A stretch of DNA of 64,000 nt, taken from positions 47,494,501-47,558,500 of the forward strand of contig OX419761.1 of NCBI GenBank assembly GCA_948567375.1, given 5' to 3'. Within the stretch, counting starts at the first letter, position 1, and each line of letters opens with the position of its first letter. Under the pieces are notes generated by a model that was not told the DNA's origin, did not search any database, and saw only the letters and a list, made by a program, of their open reading frames with translations. The DNA is from Lunularia cruciata (lineage: Eukaryota; Streptophyta; Marchantiopsida; Lunulariales; Lunulariaceae). Made by a program: the position numbers and the translations under genes. This document shows positions 47,269-59,345 of the stretch, piece by piece.

Positions 47269-49111
47269 ATGTCTCACCAACAGGGCGAAATCGTGCAGAT
47301 TATTCTTGGGTCGTCTTCACAAACGCGACGGGCTATTTTGAAGGAGATGGGTTTTGAGTTTGAAATCTTAGTAAGTCTGGTTTCCATTTTCTTAGTTCAA
47401 GTTATGTGGCAATGAAGCCTTTTGTTGTTGATTCTAGCCCTTTCCACGTCCAATCGACTTTAAATTGCTCCATTTTCTGAAAATTTAATTTTGGGTCTCT
47501 ATCTTATCTGATCGTGCAGACTGCTGACATTGATGAGAGTTCAATCAGAAGGGAGAAACCTGAGGACCTGGTCATGGCTCTAGCAGAAGCCAAGGTATGG
47601 TTCGTCGTGTTTGGAGGAAGTGTTCGAAGTCTTTTCTCGCGTATGCTACTTGCTGTACTGAAATTTTACTGCTTCTAACAGGCACAGGCGATTCTCGCAA
47701 GAATAGCAGCAGATGAGAAAAATGTGGTTTCTTCTCAGCAGACGTTGCTCATCACAGCTGACCAGGTACTGTGATGCAAGTAAGGCTATGCGTGTCGGAT
47801 AGATCAGGAAATGGGTGAAAGATACTTCGGAGCTATATTCCTTTAACAGAAACATCACATATTGCGTTTAAGACGGCTTCAATGCATGCTACCAGGTGGA
47901 AGAGTGGTTTCTAATTAGTTGGCCTATTCTACAGTACATAGGATTGCAGTTATTCAAAACCAAGTGAATTAAGCTGGTCATCTTCGGTTACGTCTTGTCT
48001 AGTTAGGAAAGAGAGAAACTTCTCTGAGTTTAAGTGTATGCGGTTAAGTGAATGAGTGGAAGGGTAGGTTGTGGTACACGAAGGTAGCATCCTCGAGAAG
48101 CCTCGCACTACTGAGGAGGCTCGACGTTTCATCGAAGGTGCGTGATTACAAACTCGAAGTATCCTAGGAACTGTCAGCTCGGTTAAAAGACTTGGTGAAT
48201 CTCACTGCTGGATAAAACCATGATATTATAGACCCTTCTTCTGCTCCTTGCCTCAATGCCAATGAAGTTCACACGTTGCCTCCTGCAGGGTACTCACGTT
48301 CACCAGCCAAGACTGTAGGAGCTGTTCTTGTTACTAACCTCTCCACTGGAGTTGCTAAGGGTGGTGTAGATACTGCTGAGGTAGGTTGCGTTTCCTGCAA
48401 ACTGATGCTAACTGAATGAAACACTCTAATGCCTCATTTAGCGTTGATTGATACAAGTGATTGTCAGTTGGGATCGCTGTCTAGAAGTTGGGTAAGTAGC
48501 ACCTAGGATTTGACCTTTTGTCAGGTTTTCTCCAGTTTTAGGGTCGCTTATTTGAATTTCCACAACTTGCTTCTCACATGATGGCATTACAATATGTTCC
48601 AGATATACTTCCACCAAATCCCGGAGCACGTCATAACCACCTTGGTGAACTCCTTACCTTCGAATTGCCACCAAACCTTCATTTTACAGTATCCGCGTGT
48701 TCCAACAGCATCGAAGTCCATATTGATTCAAGCATGTTCGTACAGATTGTGTAATGGAATACAGAACCCGATGTAAACAACCCGATAAGTATGCGCTAGT
48801 GTGAACGAAGAGCCTAACTGTGCCCTACCACAGATCGAAGAAGGTTCAGTTTTCTGGGCAGCAGGCGGTCTACTCGTGGAGCATCCTCTAGTCTCCCCGC
48901 TTGTGAATGCCATGGTAAGTAGGACTCTCCTTTCCGTGAGTGACGAAAACAAATGCATATCTACGTGGACTTATCTGCAAAACTTCTGAGTCCGACTGCT
49001 GCTGCTGTCTGCATAATGCAGGTCGGAACTATAGACAGCGTTATGGGGCTACCCAAAGATCTTACCATCACTCTGGTCAATGATGCGCTGAAGAGAATGG
49101 AGCATAGCTAA
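47269..49111 (+). CDS. Maf-family nucleotide pyrophosphatase, 8 exons
   Basis: Maf/HAM1-type enzymes hydrolyse non-canonical or modified nucleoside triphosphates to monophosphates, a house-cleaning role. Exons: 47269-47370, 47520-47594, 47682-47765, 48068-48137, 48289-48380, 48603-48644, 48834-48914, 49022-49111. They sum to 636 bp and 211 residues, close to the usual 190-210. All introns are GT-AG. Family motifs: IILGSSSQTRRAIL at residues 10-23 (phosphate-binding S-S-x-x-R-R), the catalytic-region TADQVVVHEG, then ILEKPRTTEEARRF, YSRSPAKTVGAVLVTNL, FWAAGGLLVEHPLVSPLV and GTIDSVMGLP. The usual Asp-Thr pair in (A)DT is Asp-Gln here (TADQ, across the exon 3/4 join). No clear organelle presequence, so probably cytosolic. 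It lies 1.5 kb behind PNP2 on the same strand. Confidence 0.9.
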
Positions 49112-50490
49112 AGACGTTGGAAGCCACTTGATGGTCTTGACAAAACATTGTCCAATGTTGTACAAGTCAAACATTCACTTGAATTGAATTGACTAGTGCT
49201 TCTGAACCTCTTTTCTCCTCGTTAGATAGTCAAGACTCGAGCCCTTGCTAAATCTTGTAACCGCAACAAAGCTCGACCAATCAACCAACCAACCAACCAA
49301 CCAGCCTAGCCAGCCAGCATATTCTGGCTTTTCTTTCTTCGGGCATCTTGTCTTTCCTCTCATTGACTTCTCCTTCTCCATTCTTTCAAAGGATCCATGG
49401 CCGTCATTTCACATGTCAGGACTGACTGCTTGGGATGAGTCTGTTGTATTCTTTTCGTTGGTCGTGACTGTAGTCACAGGAACATTGGTCGATCTTGAAC
49501 TTCCGTTGTTCGATGATAACGCCTTCAAGACATGCAAAGAAGAGAGCAAAACTCGGTCTCGTCTATAACGACCAAATTGCGGGCTATTGCTGAAAAAGGG
49601 AAGTTCTAGAGCTGAAGTGCATACAAAAAGACACGTGACGAATACTTCGTTTTCCTACCATTATCCAACCAAATTTATTCACGGATATCTCTCATGCAAT
49701 TTAGTCTCTTAGGGTCATTTTACCTTTGATTCCTGAGATTTGACTCTTTCATCAGCTTATTTGCAAAGGAAGGATGATTCTTCCTTAGAGAATATCTTTG
49801 GACAAAAGACGACACTCTACCAAAATCTATGTGACAACGAGACAGTAGGGTATAGGAGAGCCAAAAGCTAAACGTGCATAACAAAACCAGATCGCTTTTA
49901 GTCAATGAAAACCAAGTTAAAAAACTACAATGATAGCCAAAAAGCTAGGGGGGGAAAATGCACGATGGAGCCTACGAAAAGAGAAATTAGTCGCGTCACG
50001 TTATCACAAGCAAAGTGTGTATATCATGGTCACAAAAATTCAACCTACACGGAGGTAGGCACTAAGAGAATGTGCGTATATCCCGTATTATAGAACTCTA
50101 AAGTTGCTCCTACCAAAAAAGAATTAGAAAAAAATCATGAATAATGCCTGAGAAGTGTACGGTTACGATAGTTAAATCGTTAAAACCCATACGTTGATGG
50201 TGAGTCATTATTATCTATATTACAGTGACTGTGACGTATCAATACTTCTTCCACTTATTTATTAGATCTTGGGTTACCTATTTCCAAATATCGTTCATTG
50301 ATTTGGTATGGCATAGTGTCTGCCAATTGTCCTAAACCCTATAAAAGCACCGTTTCTCATTTTGGGTTGACTTGGGTAAAGTAGTCCATTTACTACCACT
50401 CGATAATTTGTCTACACTACTTCATATGTCAAGGAAAGTCTGATCTTCGCACTAAATAGAAGATATGGTTAGCCTCGTCACCATGGTTCC
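49112..50490. other. 3' flank of Maf-like gene and intergenic DNA
   Basis: No gene supported. It contains a short (AACC)n tract at about 49,276-49,302. Open stretches here are short and unrecognised. Confidence 0.45.
49276..49302. repeat. (AACC)n microsatellite
   Basis: About five AACC units just downstream of the Maf-like gene. It does not match the plant telomere repeat. Confidence 0.85.
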
Positions 50491-50497
50491 ATGCATA

Positions 50498-50570
50498 ACA
50501 ACGGCTCCGCTCCGGTGACTGCGGCTCAGACGTGCCATGTCTGAATCGCAGTCACGGAAGCCGTGGTTGA
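50498..50570. repeat. Hairpin-forming inverted repeat
   Basis: Arms 50,499-50,531 and 50,538-50,569 are near-complementary (AACGGCT...GTGACTGCGGCTCAGAC against GTCTGAATCGCAGTCAC...GCCGTGGTT), with a loop of about six bases (GTGCCA). Pairing is about 80-85% by eye, with a 7-bp and a longer uninterrupted block. It is locally GC-rich in AT-rich DNA. It could be a small RNA precursor, a regulatory hairpin or a transposon remnant. Confidence 0.7.
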
Positions 50571-53500
50571 ACAGCAGCTACTACGTAGGGACCACAGACG
50601 CATCCGTTCAAGGACGGCGCAGTGGTCTTACTCCTGCTACTGCTGCTATTACTACTACTACTACAACAGTGTCCATTATGGAAGATTATTAAATGTGGTT
50701 TACTAATACGGTTCTAACCGGTATAAAATGTGTGTCCTTCCAACTTTCCCGAACATTATAGAAACACGATAGAAATAATATAAAAATGGGAATAAATGAT
50801 TAACTGATTTTGATTGACTTATCAATCAAAATTAGGGCATATGTACGAATAATTTGAGGAGTAGTTTAAACTATGTAAAAATTCCACCACTTATTTCTTT
50901 AAGACAGTATTTTTGTCGTATTAAACAATCAGATTATTCTCACCTTTGTTCATACGAGGACTACTACATCAGGAAGAAGGTTTTCAATTTCTCCTGAGGG
51001 GAATGGGAACAAAACTGGAGGCGATATTTGTGCTCTTAAAAAGCTATCCAATTATCTTCTTATGGTCAAAAGGTGGCGAGGATAGATAGAGAACGATTGT
51101 TTTTCTCCCTCAAAAATATAGTTGGTGGGTGGAAAGGGTTTGTCATATGATAGTTGTCCTCAGCAGGTGGTTTGATTCCTCAAGAACAAGGAGCCATGTG
51201 CAGGCATATATATCAGTATCCAGCAATAGGATCAGATTGGTAGAAACCGAATATGGACGTTACTGAAAAGGCAGATAAATTCCTTCCTTTTGTCTCAGCA
51301 TAGGATGGTTGTTAAATTATTACGGGTTTATAGAGTTGCGGCCTCCACGACTCCTCAGCATGCTCCTTCTCCTACACTATTCGTCTTAGACCCAGATTCC
51401 TTCCCAAAAAAAGTATATAATTATATAAATAAATAAATATATACTTTCCCAGGTGGTGGTATACAAGCATTTAGAGTAAAAAGATTCGTTCGTAACGAAC
51501 TTATATGTTTCGTAGAGCCATGGACGACTTTGTAGAATGTTTGAAGGTGGTAAACACAGTCCTTTTCGTGAGAGAAGCGCTCTTTTTAGAGAAAATCGTT
51601 AAAATAATTGGAGATCTATGACCTTACCCTCTAACCCAACAGTAGCTACTAGCATTTTTATAATTTAATGGGGGAAAGAAGAACCTGTCTGGCGTAGGTC
51701 GTCATGATGGAATCGCGGCTGAAGTTCCAGTTGATTGATTTCTTCATCATTTCGTCTTCTAGGGTGAAATTGTAGAGTCATTTCATTATATATGTGTAAA
51801 ATAGAGACTGCAACTGCAACGTTGAGGAGAATAGTACATTGCTTTGATATACCCCAATGAAGACCAAATTAAGTCGAAAGATAATGTAAGTTTGATTAAA
51901 ATAGGATGTTTCACGCTTTTTGCAGAATTGAACCAGATTATACGTGAGCAGAAGTAGTTTGTGGTTTTCTTTTAGAGCGAACTATCTATTGAGAGTGTAA
52001 TCGCTACTGCCACGTACTTCAGGAATTAGCATAAGTAAGGTCTAGAACGCTAATATGCTCGTGCTAAAAATGATTTTCTATATTTTAAAAATGATTTATT
52101 CGTATCAATTAAGTACTATATTCTCGAAAACACCCTTTTGATGACAATTCTTATCCTTTAAGAAATTTGTGGATGGGTGTCTAAATTTTTCTATAGAGTA
52201 TAGACTTTGGAATGAGGAATCTAGAGAGGTGTGCATCTGCGAAATGATAGATCGCTCTTAAAAACCAAAAGTCTACCTAAAGATATACTGAATTCACCCT
52301 TTTATTATTATATAAAATTTATATTTTATATGAAAGAATAATAGATTGTCTGAAATGAAATTATCAGTAAAAGGTATGGAAACATTACTGAGTATTTTAA
52401 CTGCTTTGTATTACTCCGGTTCATGAAGCTAATATTCACCCTTGTATATTATGAGCCACTTTCAGCGCAGGTTAAGATGAAACCTGGGCTGCCCTGAGTC
52501 GAAAACTAATACAATCTTATTTTCAAATTTGATAATCTTATCAATAATAACTGTAAATATCGTGCTCATGGATAAGAACGTGATGAGCTATTCCTTTTCA
52601 TGCAACCAGGCTGCCAAATATCTAAAACAGTGATGCGTTGAGCAACACTGACGCTACGAGTCACAATTTTGAGGCACAGCTCGTGGAGAACCAAAACCTC
52701 ATAGGCTCGACTCTGAACATCATAATTTCACCATGCAAAATTACTACTTGGCAAATGACTATTCTCCACGAGCACTGGTCACTGGAGTTGTCAAAATTGC
52801 TTGGATAAATTGCTTTTAGATGTGCACACAGTAGTTGCACCATATACATAATGTGTGAACCTAACATGCTGGGTGCAAGGCTTTTAATGATTACAAGAAT
52901 CTTGAATCACTCGAAGAATTTCCTTAGCTGCTACGTAGAACCTAGGAGCAATCTCTCAAGATTGCCACCGTCTCACATAAGTGGGTTAAGAGTGCTTTCA
53001 GAGTACAGCAATTGCAATGTGATACTAGGGGGTTTCAGAAATCGTTTTACGAAGCTTTGTATAATTTCATATAGATTATTACGATGTTTTGACTAAATTG
53101 GTACGGAGTGCGGGTTGGTGACAAAAAGAGATTGTTACTGAATTCTGGTCAAGTTCCTTATTATTAGCAAGCGTATGAGGTGGTTTGTAGAAAAAAAGGA
53201 TATGAATATTTCCGTTATCACTTCGTAGCGCATTAATTACCCATTAGGGTTAATAACATGTTTGTTTAGGTTAGTGTGAATGGGGCGGGCGGCATGAATG
53301 GGACGGGCAACCAAAATGGGGACAATTAAGATAGGTGATGGATTGCGCTCCTCAGTCTTCCTTGCAAGAATGAGAAAATTGATGAAAATAGATGACATAT
53401 TCAAACAACCGCAATTGAATTGCATGAGCCGGATAGGACAAGCAGGACAAGAACAAGAAATCTGAGCTAACAAGAATGCATGCACGAGGAGGATGAACAA

Positions 53501-53774
53501 TGTGAGAACAAGAAAGTATTGATAGCAGAGCAAAGATTTGAAGATGACTATATCGTAGTGTGAAGAATGAAGATTGGAAGGGTTATGCGGTGTGAAGATT
53601 AGGGTGTGTTGTGTGAAGGTGGGAAGGGAAAATTAATTTAGTTGAAAATATATCTAAAATACTCAAGTTACTATTTAAAACTTTGAATATTCCACTAGTA
53701 TAAGTTACAAAATGAAATTTTTTATCTTGTAGTGAGCTTGTCATTGCACCTAGAACAAAGTATTGTATTGAGAT
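50571..53774. other. Intergenic DNA without supported gene
   Basis: No coding region or RNA gene recognised. It includes a short CTA/CTG trinucleotide run at about 50,630-50,665. A minus-strand open stretch at 53,237-53,533 has a hydrophobic, signal-like start and several Cys but no ATG at its start; not called. Confidence 0.45.
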
Positions 53775-54437
53775 GTCGTGCGTATTAACGTCACTACACA
53801 ACATACATCGCTGTCAACATCATACACTATAGAAGCACAACTCACACATAAGTCATACATAGGCTCTAAAGTGCCACAATAATCAGATTGTTTACAATTC
53901 TTAAATCCACTCAACTCAGATCAGTACTTGATCTATCACTCTATAAATTGCCATCAACCATGCATTGATTACAGTCAAGCCATACCTACTCTAGCTAAGA
54001 GAATCCAAGTGATGCTCACCGGCCTCTGTCCATCATAGCCAGGAACTCGAAGACTCAACATTAGAGAAGTGAGCTCTTTGGAGCTGTACTTCAAAAGTAT
54101 ACCCTTGGACTCGAGTTAAGTCTGAAACCCTAACGGTCCCGCTGACAACACAATCGATGGTGAAAATGGTGCAAAGTGACAGTGGGCCCCACCATGAAGT
54201 CAGTACCCCAAACACAAAATCTGACCGTTGGAAAGTAGTCTTTGAGAAACTACTGAAATAACTCTAACTACTATCATTGGAACTCTAGTGTCAAAGCAAT
54301 CTAGATGAGACACTACAAATGGTGTGACAACTATCGTGCATATATACATCGCTACACAACATACATAGTTGTCAACATCATACACTATAGAAGCACAACT
54401 CACACATAAGTTATACATAGGCTCTAAAGTGCAACAA
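53775..54437 (-). repeat. Partial LTR complex of the methyltransferase/PHD family
   Basis: 53,908-54,333 matches the host LTR at 17,668-18,106. It is bracketed by two copies of a roughly 100-bp segment (53,775-53,879 and 54,335-54,437) sharing ACACAACATACAT, CATACACTATAGAAGCACAA and CATAGGCTCTAAAGTGC. The upper bracket ends GCAACA next to a purine-rich tract on the minus strand (AGGGGGGCAA), as a 3' LTR start should. The lower bracket looks like the start of a second, truncated LTR in the same direction. Confidence 0.65.
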
Positions 54438-54605
54438 TTGCCCCCCTAGCTGGCGGTTAGGTCCCTCTAACTCCAAATAGCCATCTACTCCAAGTATATG
54501 GTATACCCTATGATGGGCAAAGATCAGGAGGCCGGGTGCTATGGAGCCCCATCGTTAGTTGCTTGTCTGCAATCTATACCATATAAAGAATGAACTAGCT
54601 ATAGG

Positions 54606-55130
54606 TCAAGTACACCTAGGACATAACCATTGTCCTTGAGGAACCACCGTGAGGGGAGGAGTCATACATGCCATATGCCATCCTCTTGAACAACTATCAC
54701 ACACTAACATAGTAGTAGCTTCACTAGAAGAGCCACATAACATACACCTCAAGCCTGCACGTACAAGTGCCAAGCTTGGGTCCATAGTCCCATCAATGTT
54801 TGGGAGGTGGGATGGCGCACAATTACACACATGATCCTTCCAAACAACACCATTACGTTCTTTTAACACAAGGACTCCAGATGGCAAAACCTCATGCACT
54901 CTCAAGATAGTGCGGCCTGTCGAAACATCAAGTGTCATCGGTGCTGTCTGTTGTAGATATACATAGTCTCCTGGATGAAATTGACGGATTGAGGGTCTAT
55001 AACCTCCTCCTCGAATGGTAGCATAGCGTAAAGTATCTCTATGCTGAGCAATTGCCAAGTTCTTAAAGGCCATCAGCATTACTCTCCAAAAGATCTTTGC
55101 CCGTTGAAACATGCGCTCATCCATACATTA
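54606..55130 (-). pseudogene. Integrase C-terminus with PHD finger
   Basis: 172 residues on the minus strand. The first part (FKNLAIAQHRDTLRYATIRG, FHPGDYVYLQQTAPMTLDVS, ILRVHEVLPSGVLVLKERNG) is the gypsy integrase C-terminal region. It ends in a complete Cys4-His-Cys3 PHD finger: CMLCGSSSEATTMLVCDSC, RGWHMACM, then CPRC at the very end. PHD fingers read histone H3 tails in many chromatin proteins, so the module could guide integration much as chromodomains do in chromoviruses (inference). The domain is intact as read; the frame ends eight residues or fewer beyond the last Cys. Confidence 0.9.
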
Positions 55131-56020
55131 GGGTCATCCAAGTGCAAAACTACGGTAACATCTTGAAGAATTGCTACAAGTAAATCTGGATCTCATCCAT
55201 AGAGTAGAAAGTACGGAGAGAAGGATGCTAAGGAGGCTTGTTGGCTGAACCGATAGCCCATGGCCAACCAAGGTAACTGGAGATCCCAATCTCCCAAGTG
55301 GCCTCTCTGCAAACCATACTTTTGCAATCCTCTCTTCACCGTATGAACCACTCTTTCTACTAAGCCATCTTCCTTAGGGTGATCTTAGGATGTAGTACGA
55401 TGATCAATCAAAGCCTTGTCACACAAGACGTAAAACTCCCCCAAGAACTTTATACCTTGATCAGTCAAATCCTCAGCTGGTGCACCAAAATGATTGAGAA
55501 ATTGATCCAGGAACGAGTAAGTTGTCCCTTCACTAGACTTGTCAGGAAGTGCCACCAACTCAATCCACTTGGAGAAGTGCTCCACCATCACCAAAACATA
55601 CCAATGATGTCTCACAGTCAGTGGTAAAGGTCCAACAAAGTCCAAAATCCAACGGTAACCCAATCCTATGATAGGTAATGGGTGTAACTATGGCGTAGGA
55701 GCATCAAATGATGCTCTAAATCAGTCACAAACCACACATCTGGCAAAAAACTGCTATACCACAGTCTGCATACCGTGCCACCAATAATGACTCTAGAGTA
55801 AGCTATATGTATACTTTACTCCAAATTGTCCTAGCTCCTCATGAGCATGACGGACCAATTGTGGTCTTTGAGATAGAAGTGGTACTACTCGCACTCTACC
55901 ATCCTCCCATACATGCAAAAGGTGTCTGCCCTCCAATTTGAACCGTCTGGCTTGCTGAAGAACATGGCCTCTCTCCTTGGCCCCAATTGTGCCACCCACA
56001 ACACTAGTGCAAAGATAGTC
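55131..56020 (-). pseudogene. Integrase zinc domain and catalytic core of second host element
   Basis: 55793-56026 holds RHAHEELGQFG, continuing (after a frame break) to the HHCC domain's CVVCD. 55385-55663 holds WILDFVGPLPLT, with the first catalytic Asp, and LTDQGIKFLGEF, with the second. A stop at about 55385 is followed by EDGLVERVVHTVKRGLQKY, with the catalytic Glu. Two further stops lie before the C-terminal part. Full-length integrase, disabled by point lesions. Confidence 0.85.
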
Positions 56021-56199
56021 CATCACTAAGACATCATCATGAATGTCTTGCTGAAACTATACCAATATCTTCACTCTCTGGATCTATAACCTCAATAACT
56101 CCTCCTGTATGTGCTGAGAGATACCACCAAAGCCTCTGAAAATATACACAAAAAGACCGATGCATGCCAACTTGGCACCATCTCCTCATCTATCTCACC

Positions 56200-56282
56200 A
56201 TGCCAACGTGCTCCGGTTTGATTTGTTGGTTGGGACATGGGTTTCTACTCAACCTATCTGCATCACGGTTCACCACTCTAGG
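56200..56282 (-). pseudogene. RNase H end of second host element, downstream of copy B
   Basis: The minus strand reads RVVNRDADRLSRNPCPNQQ, the conserved end of gypsy RNase H (xxADxLSRxP). It begins exactly at the left target duplication (CTAGG, 56278-56282). The preceding residues (YDFMVVHKP) lie at 63,159-63,200 across copy B. Confidence 0.88.
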
Positions 56283-57299
56283 TGTAATACTCCAAGGACA
56301 AGAGAAGAGGGAAAACACAAATTGCACACTCAAACATTCAATGCTCCAAAGGAGCACCTTCTCTTTAGTATATAGACAAAGAGGATCTACTCCAAGGAAG
56401 CTCCACCATAGGATTAGGGACACAGATAGGTGACATGTCAGCAAGCTCCACCCTTGGATTACTTACTTGGATGGGTGACATGTCTTGTCTAGGCACTATC
56501 TGGTTGGTCAAATAGGTTTTGACTAGAGGGAATCTTTTAGGGAATCTTCTTGTAGGAATCTCAGAATCACGTGAGTAAGGTACCATTGGAAAGCTCTCAA
56601 TGAGACAAAGCAGGGAGGGTGGGAAGGCCAGCCTCTCCTCCATTGCGGGAGGGGGGGTTTGCACATTTTCGAGGCCTAATTCATCCGTTTAGGTCTCCGA
56701 AATTGCCTTCAAAGATTTTAGGCATATTTCGGTTCCTACTCTATTAGTAGAAGTCCACTTTTGGTGATATCTCTTTCTGATCTGTTTAGTCCATCATGTG
56801 TAACATCCTTCCAGATGTTACCAAACCAATTCTCACCTTTAAATCATATGTCTAGCTATTGGAAAGCTCTCAATGAGACAAAGCAGGGAGGGTGGGAAGG
56901 CCAGCCTTTCCTCCATTGCGGGAGGGGAAGTTAGCACATTTTCGAGGCCTAATTCATCCATTTAGGCCTCCAAAATTGCCTTCAAAGATTTTAGGCATAT
57001 TTCGGTTCCTACTCTATTAGTAGAAGTCCACTTTTGGTGATACCTCTTTCCAATCTGTTTAGTCCATCATGTGTAACATCCTTCCAGATGTTACCAAACC
57101 AATTCTCACCTTTAAATCATATGACTAGCTATTGGTTCTAAGGTTCTCAAGTCTATTTTGGTTTTTTTCCTATTAGTAGAAGTACTCTTGTGGTGATACT
57201 TCTATCTTGTCTATTTTGACCATCATGTATAACATCATTCTAGATGTTCACCAAACCAAATTTCACATCTAGATCATATGGCTAGCTCTTGGTATTATA
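56283..57299 (-). repeat. 3' LTR of copy B with internal 273-bp tandem duplication
   Basis: 1,017 bp against 740 bp for its partner. The extra length is a tandem copy: unit 1 56585-56857, unit 2 56858-57130, each starting ATTGG, with a third ATTGG at 57131. The terminal CA reads TA here (GGTATTATA). Confidence 0.93.
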
Positions 57300-57312
57300 G
57301 ACCTCCCTCCTT

Positions 57313-58810
57313 TTAAGATGCAACGTCCTTGTTGTGCAATTGTTGCTCAAATGCTTGCACCAACACCGGTGCATGTGCCAAATTGGTAGTGGGCTCCCTG
57401 GTTGCTTCATAGAGGGGGTAACCTTTCCATTGTACTAGATAGTCCACCTGTGGATTGCGAGTACCACGCATGCGTTTTTGGAGAATCCGCTCCATTTCAT
57501 ATTCCTCTGTGCTATCAATGAGTGTCGGTCAAGGTCAAATGTCTTGTGTGAAATGACACTGGCCTGATTGGGGAGCATATCTGCGTAGTAGGGAGACATG
57601 AACACTGGATGGATCTTCATGTGTGGTGGTAGCTCAAGGTGATAGGCCACAGCGCCGATGCGACGAAGAATCGAGAAAGGCCTAATAAAACGAGGTCTGA
57701 ACTTACGAGGTCCAACTAATGTGAGGTTGGTTGTCGATAGCCACACTTGATCCCCAACATTGAACTCCATGTGCCTACAATGTGCATTAGCATACTACTT
57801 CTATCGATTTTGCAAGATCTGTAATCTGTACTTGGCGCTCTCCACACCTTGTTGGATTCTAGAAACAAATGTGTTGACTACATCGACCTTGGTAGCCACT
57901 GGACGGATCTTCATCAAGCTAGAAGGTATGAAGGGATGCTCACCATACATGAGGAAGAACAGAGTGACCTGGGTGGATGCATTCACTGAATTGTTGTAAG
58001 CAAATTCCACCAACGGGAGTAGGGTGTCCCATCTCTCTTGCTCTTCTAAGGAGAAGCCACATAACATGTCTTCAATCGTGCGATTAGCCTGCTTTGTTTG
58101 GCCATCTATTTGTGGGTGGTAAAATGTGGACATGGCCAACTTGGTTTTGAAAAAACCAAAGAGTGTTTACGAAAACAAATTGGTGAATTGGGTGCCTCTA
58201 TCGGTGATGAGTACTTTAGACAAGCCATGGTGAGCAAAGATTGCATCTAAGTATAATTGAGCTAGTTGTGGAGCGGTCACCTCCATGGTGGTAGGGCGTA
58301 CATGAATCATTTTGCTGAGTCGGTGCACAAAGACCACGATGGAGTCAAACCTTGAGGTGGTCTTGGGTAATTCACAGACGAGATCCATACTTACTTATTC
58401 CCAATGTTGGGTAGGAGTGGGGAGAGGTTGAAGAAGCCCTGCAGGAGCTTGATTAGAAGCTTTGTTCTGTTGACAAAGTAGACAACTATGCACGTAATCC
58501 ATCACATTGTTGCTCATCTTGGGCCAATAGTAATGGCGCTTGACTGCATCCAAGGTCTTGTCCACTCCGACATGAGCTGCAATGGCCGAATCATGACATT
58601 CCGCTAGAATGGTGGTGTGTAATTTTGGGACATTTGGGATCCATAATTTGCCATCCCAAAAGGTGAGTCCTTGGGTGCTAGTGACACCTTTGGATGATTG
58701 CGCTTCTACAATCTGTGGATCAATTTTTGTAGTAGCCAGAATCTCTGGCCAGAATTCAAGGTTAATCTTAACATCTACCACCAAGTTGTTTGCCATTGGC
58801 ATGCGGTGAA
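57313..58810 (-). pseudogene. Copy B integrase and chromodomain
   Basis: Split over at least five minus-strand open pieces. 58395-58802 holds the HHCC domain (HVGVDKTLDAVKRHYYW, CLLCQQNK). 58167-58388 holds MDLVCELPKTTSRFDSIVVF and LITDRGTQF; here the codon that is a stop in copy A is Leu. 57801-58139 has STFYHPQIDGQTKQANRTI, in which the catalytic Glu of QTERANR has become Lys. 57435-57770 is the C-terminal domain, and 57313-57495 the chromodomain (YLVQWKGYPLYEATREP, where the conserved Trp of TWEP is Arg). Not functional. Confidence 0.9.
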
Positions 58811-59345
58811 TGCATTAGCAAGTTCCTTCTTACCTTCCACGTAGGTGATTGTTATGTTGAAGCATTGTCGCCACTTTGCCCACCAAATTTGGCGATGAGA
58901 TAGATCCTTCTACGTCTCGAGGTAGACTAGAGGTTTGTGGTTTGTCTCTACTACAAATGCCTTCTTGCCCAAATAGTGCTTCCAATGCTTGGTTTCTAGA
59001 ATGATGACCAGCTCTTCTCATTTTGTGGTGTGGTAGTTGCACTCTGCCGGTAACAACTTTTGAGAGAAATATGCAATTGGATGCCATCCGTCATGTCACT
59101 CTTGTTGTAGAACTGCTCCTATTGCTATGCCTGATGCATTTGTAGCCAACTTGATTGGATGTTTTGGTCATACCACTTCAAGATTGGTGCATGTAGCAAG
59201 GTGGCTTTCAATTCTTGAAAGGCCAACTCTTGTGCAATTCTCCATGTCCACTTCTTCCCCTTGCCAAGTAGTGCCGTTAAAGGCTGTGCAACCTTGGAGA
59301 AGTCCTTGACAAATCTACGATAGAATTCCGTCAACCCCAAGAAGC
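58811..59345 (-). pseudogene. Copy B RNase H and RT thumb
   Basis: Minus-strand fragments 59125-59340 (LTEFYRRFVKDFSKVAQPLTALLG, then ELKATLLHAPILKWYDQ) cover the RT connection. The RNase H part downstream (58,830-59,150) is out of frame relative to copy A owing to small indels; DNA similarity to 7,240-7,600 remains high. Confidence 0.8.

Larger units (their letters stand above)
54438..56282 (-). mobile_element. Second host gypsy element, 3' part (RNase H end, integrase, PHD)
   Basis: Minus-strand gypsy remains between the partial 3' LTR and copy B. The element continues on the far side of copy B at 63,159-64,000, and copy B splits its RNase H. Order here from high to low: RNase H end (VVNRDADRLSRNP), zinc domain and catalytic core of integrase, integrase C-terminus, PHD finger, purine tract, LTR. 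Confidence 0.88.

Noticed and set aside
49276-49302. Interstitial telomere-like repeat
   Set aside because: The unit is AACC, not the plant CCCTAAA type.
53237-53533. Minus-strand 98-residue frame with hydrophobic signal-like start and several Cys
   Set aside because: The frame begins at TTG with no in-frame ATG found, there is no paired splice evidence, and the C-terminal part is repetitive and low in complexity.
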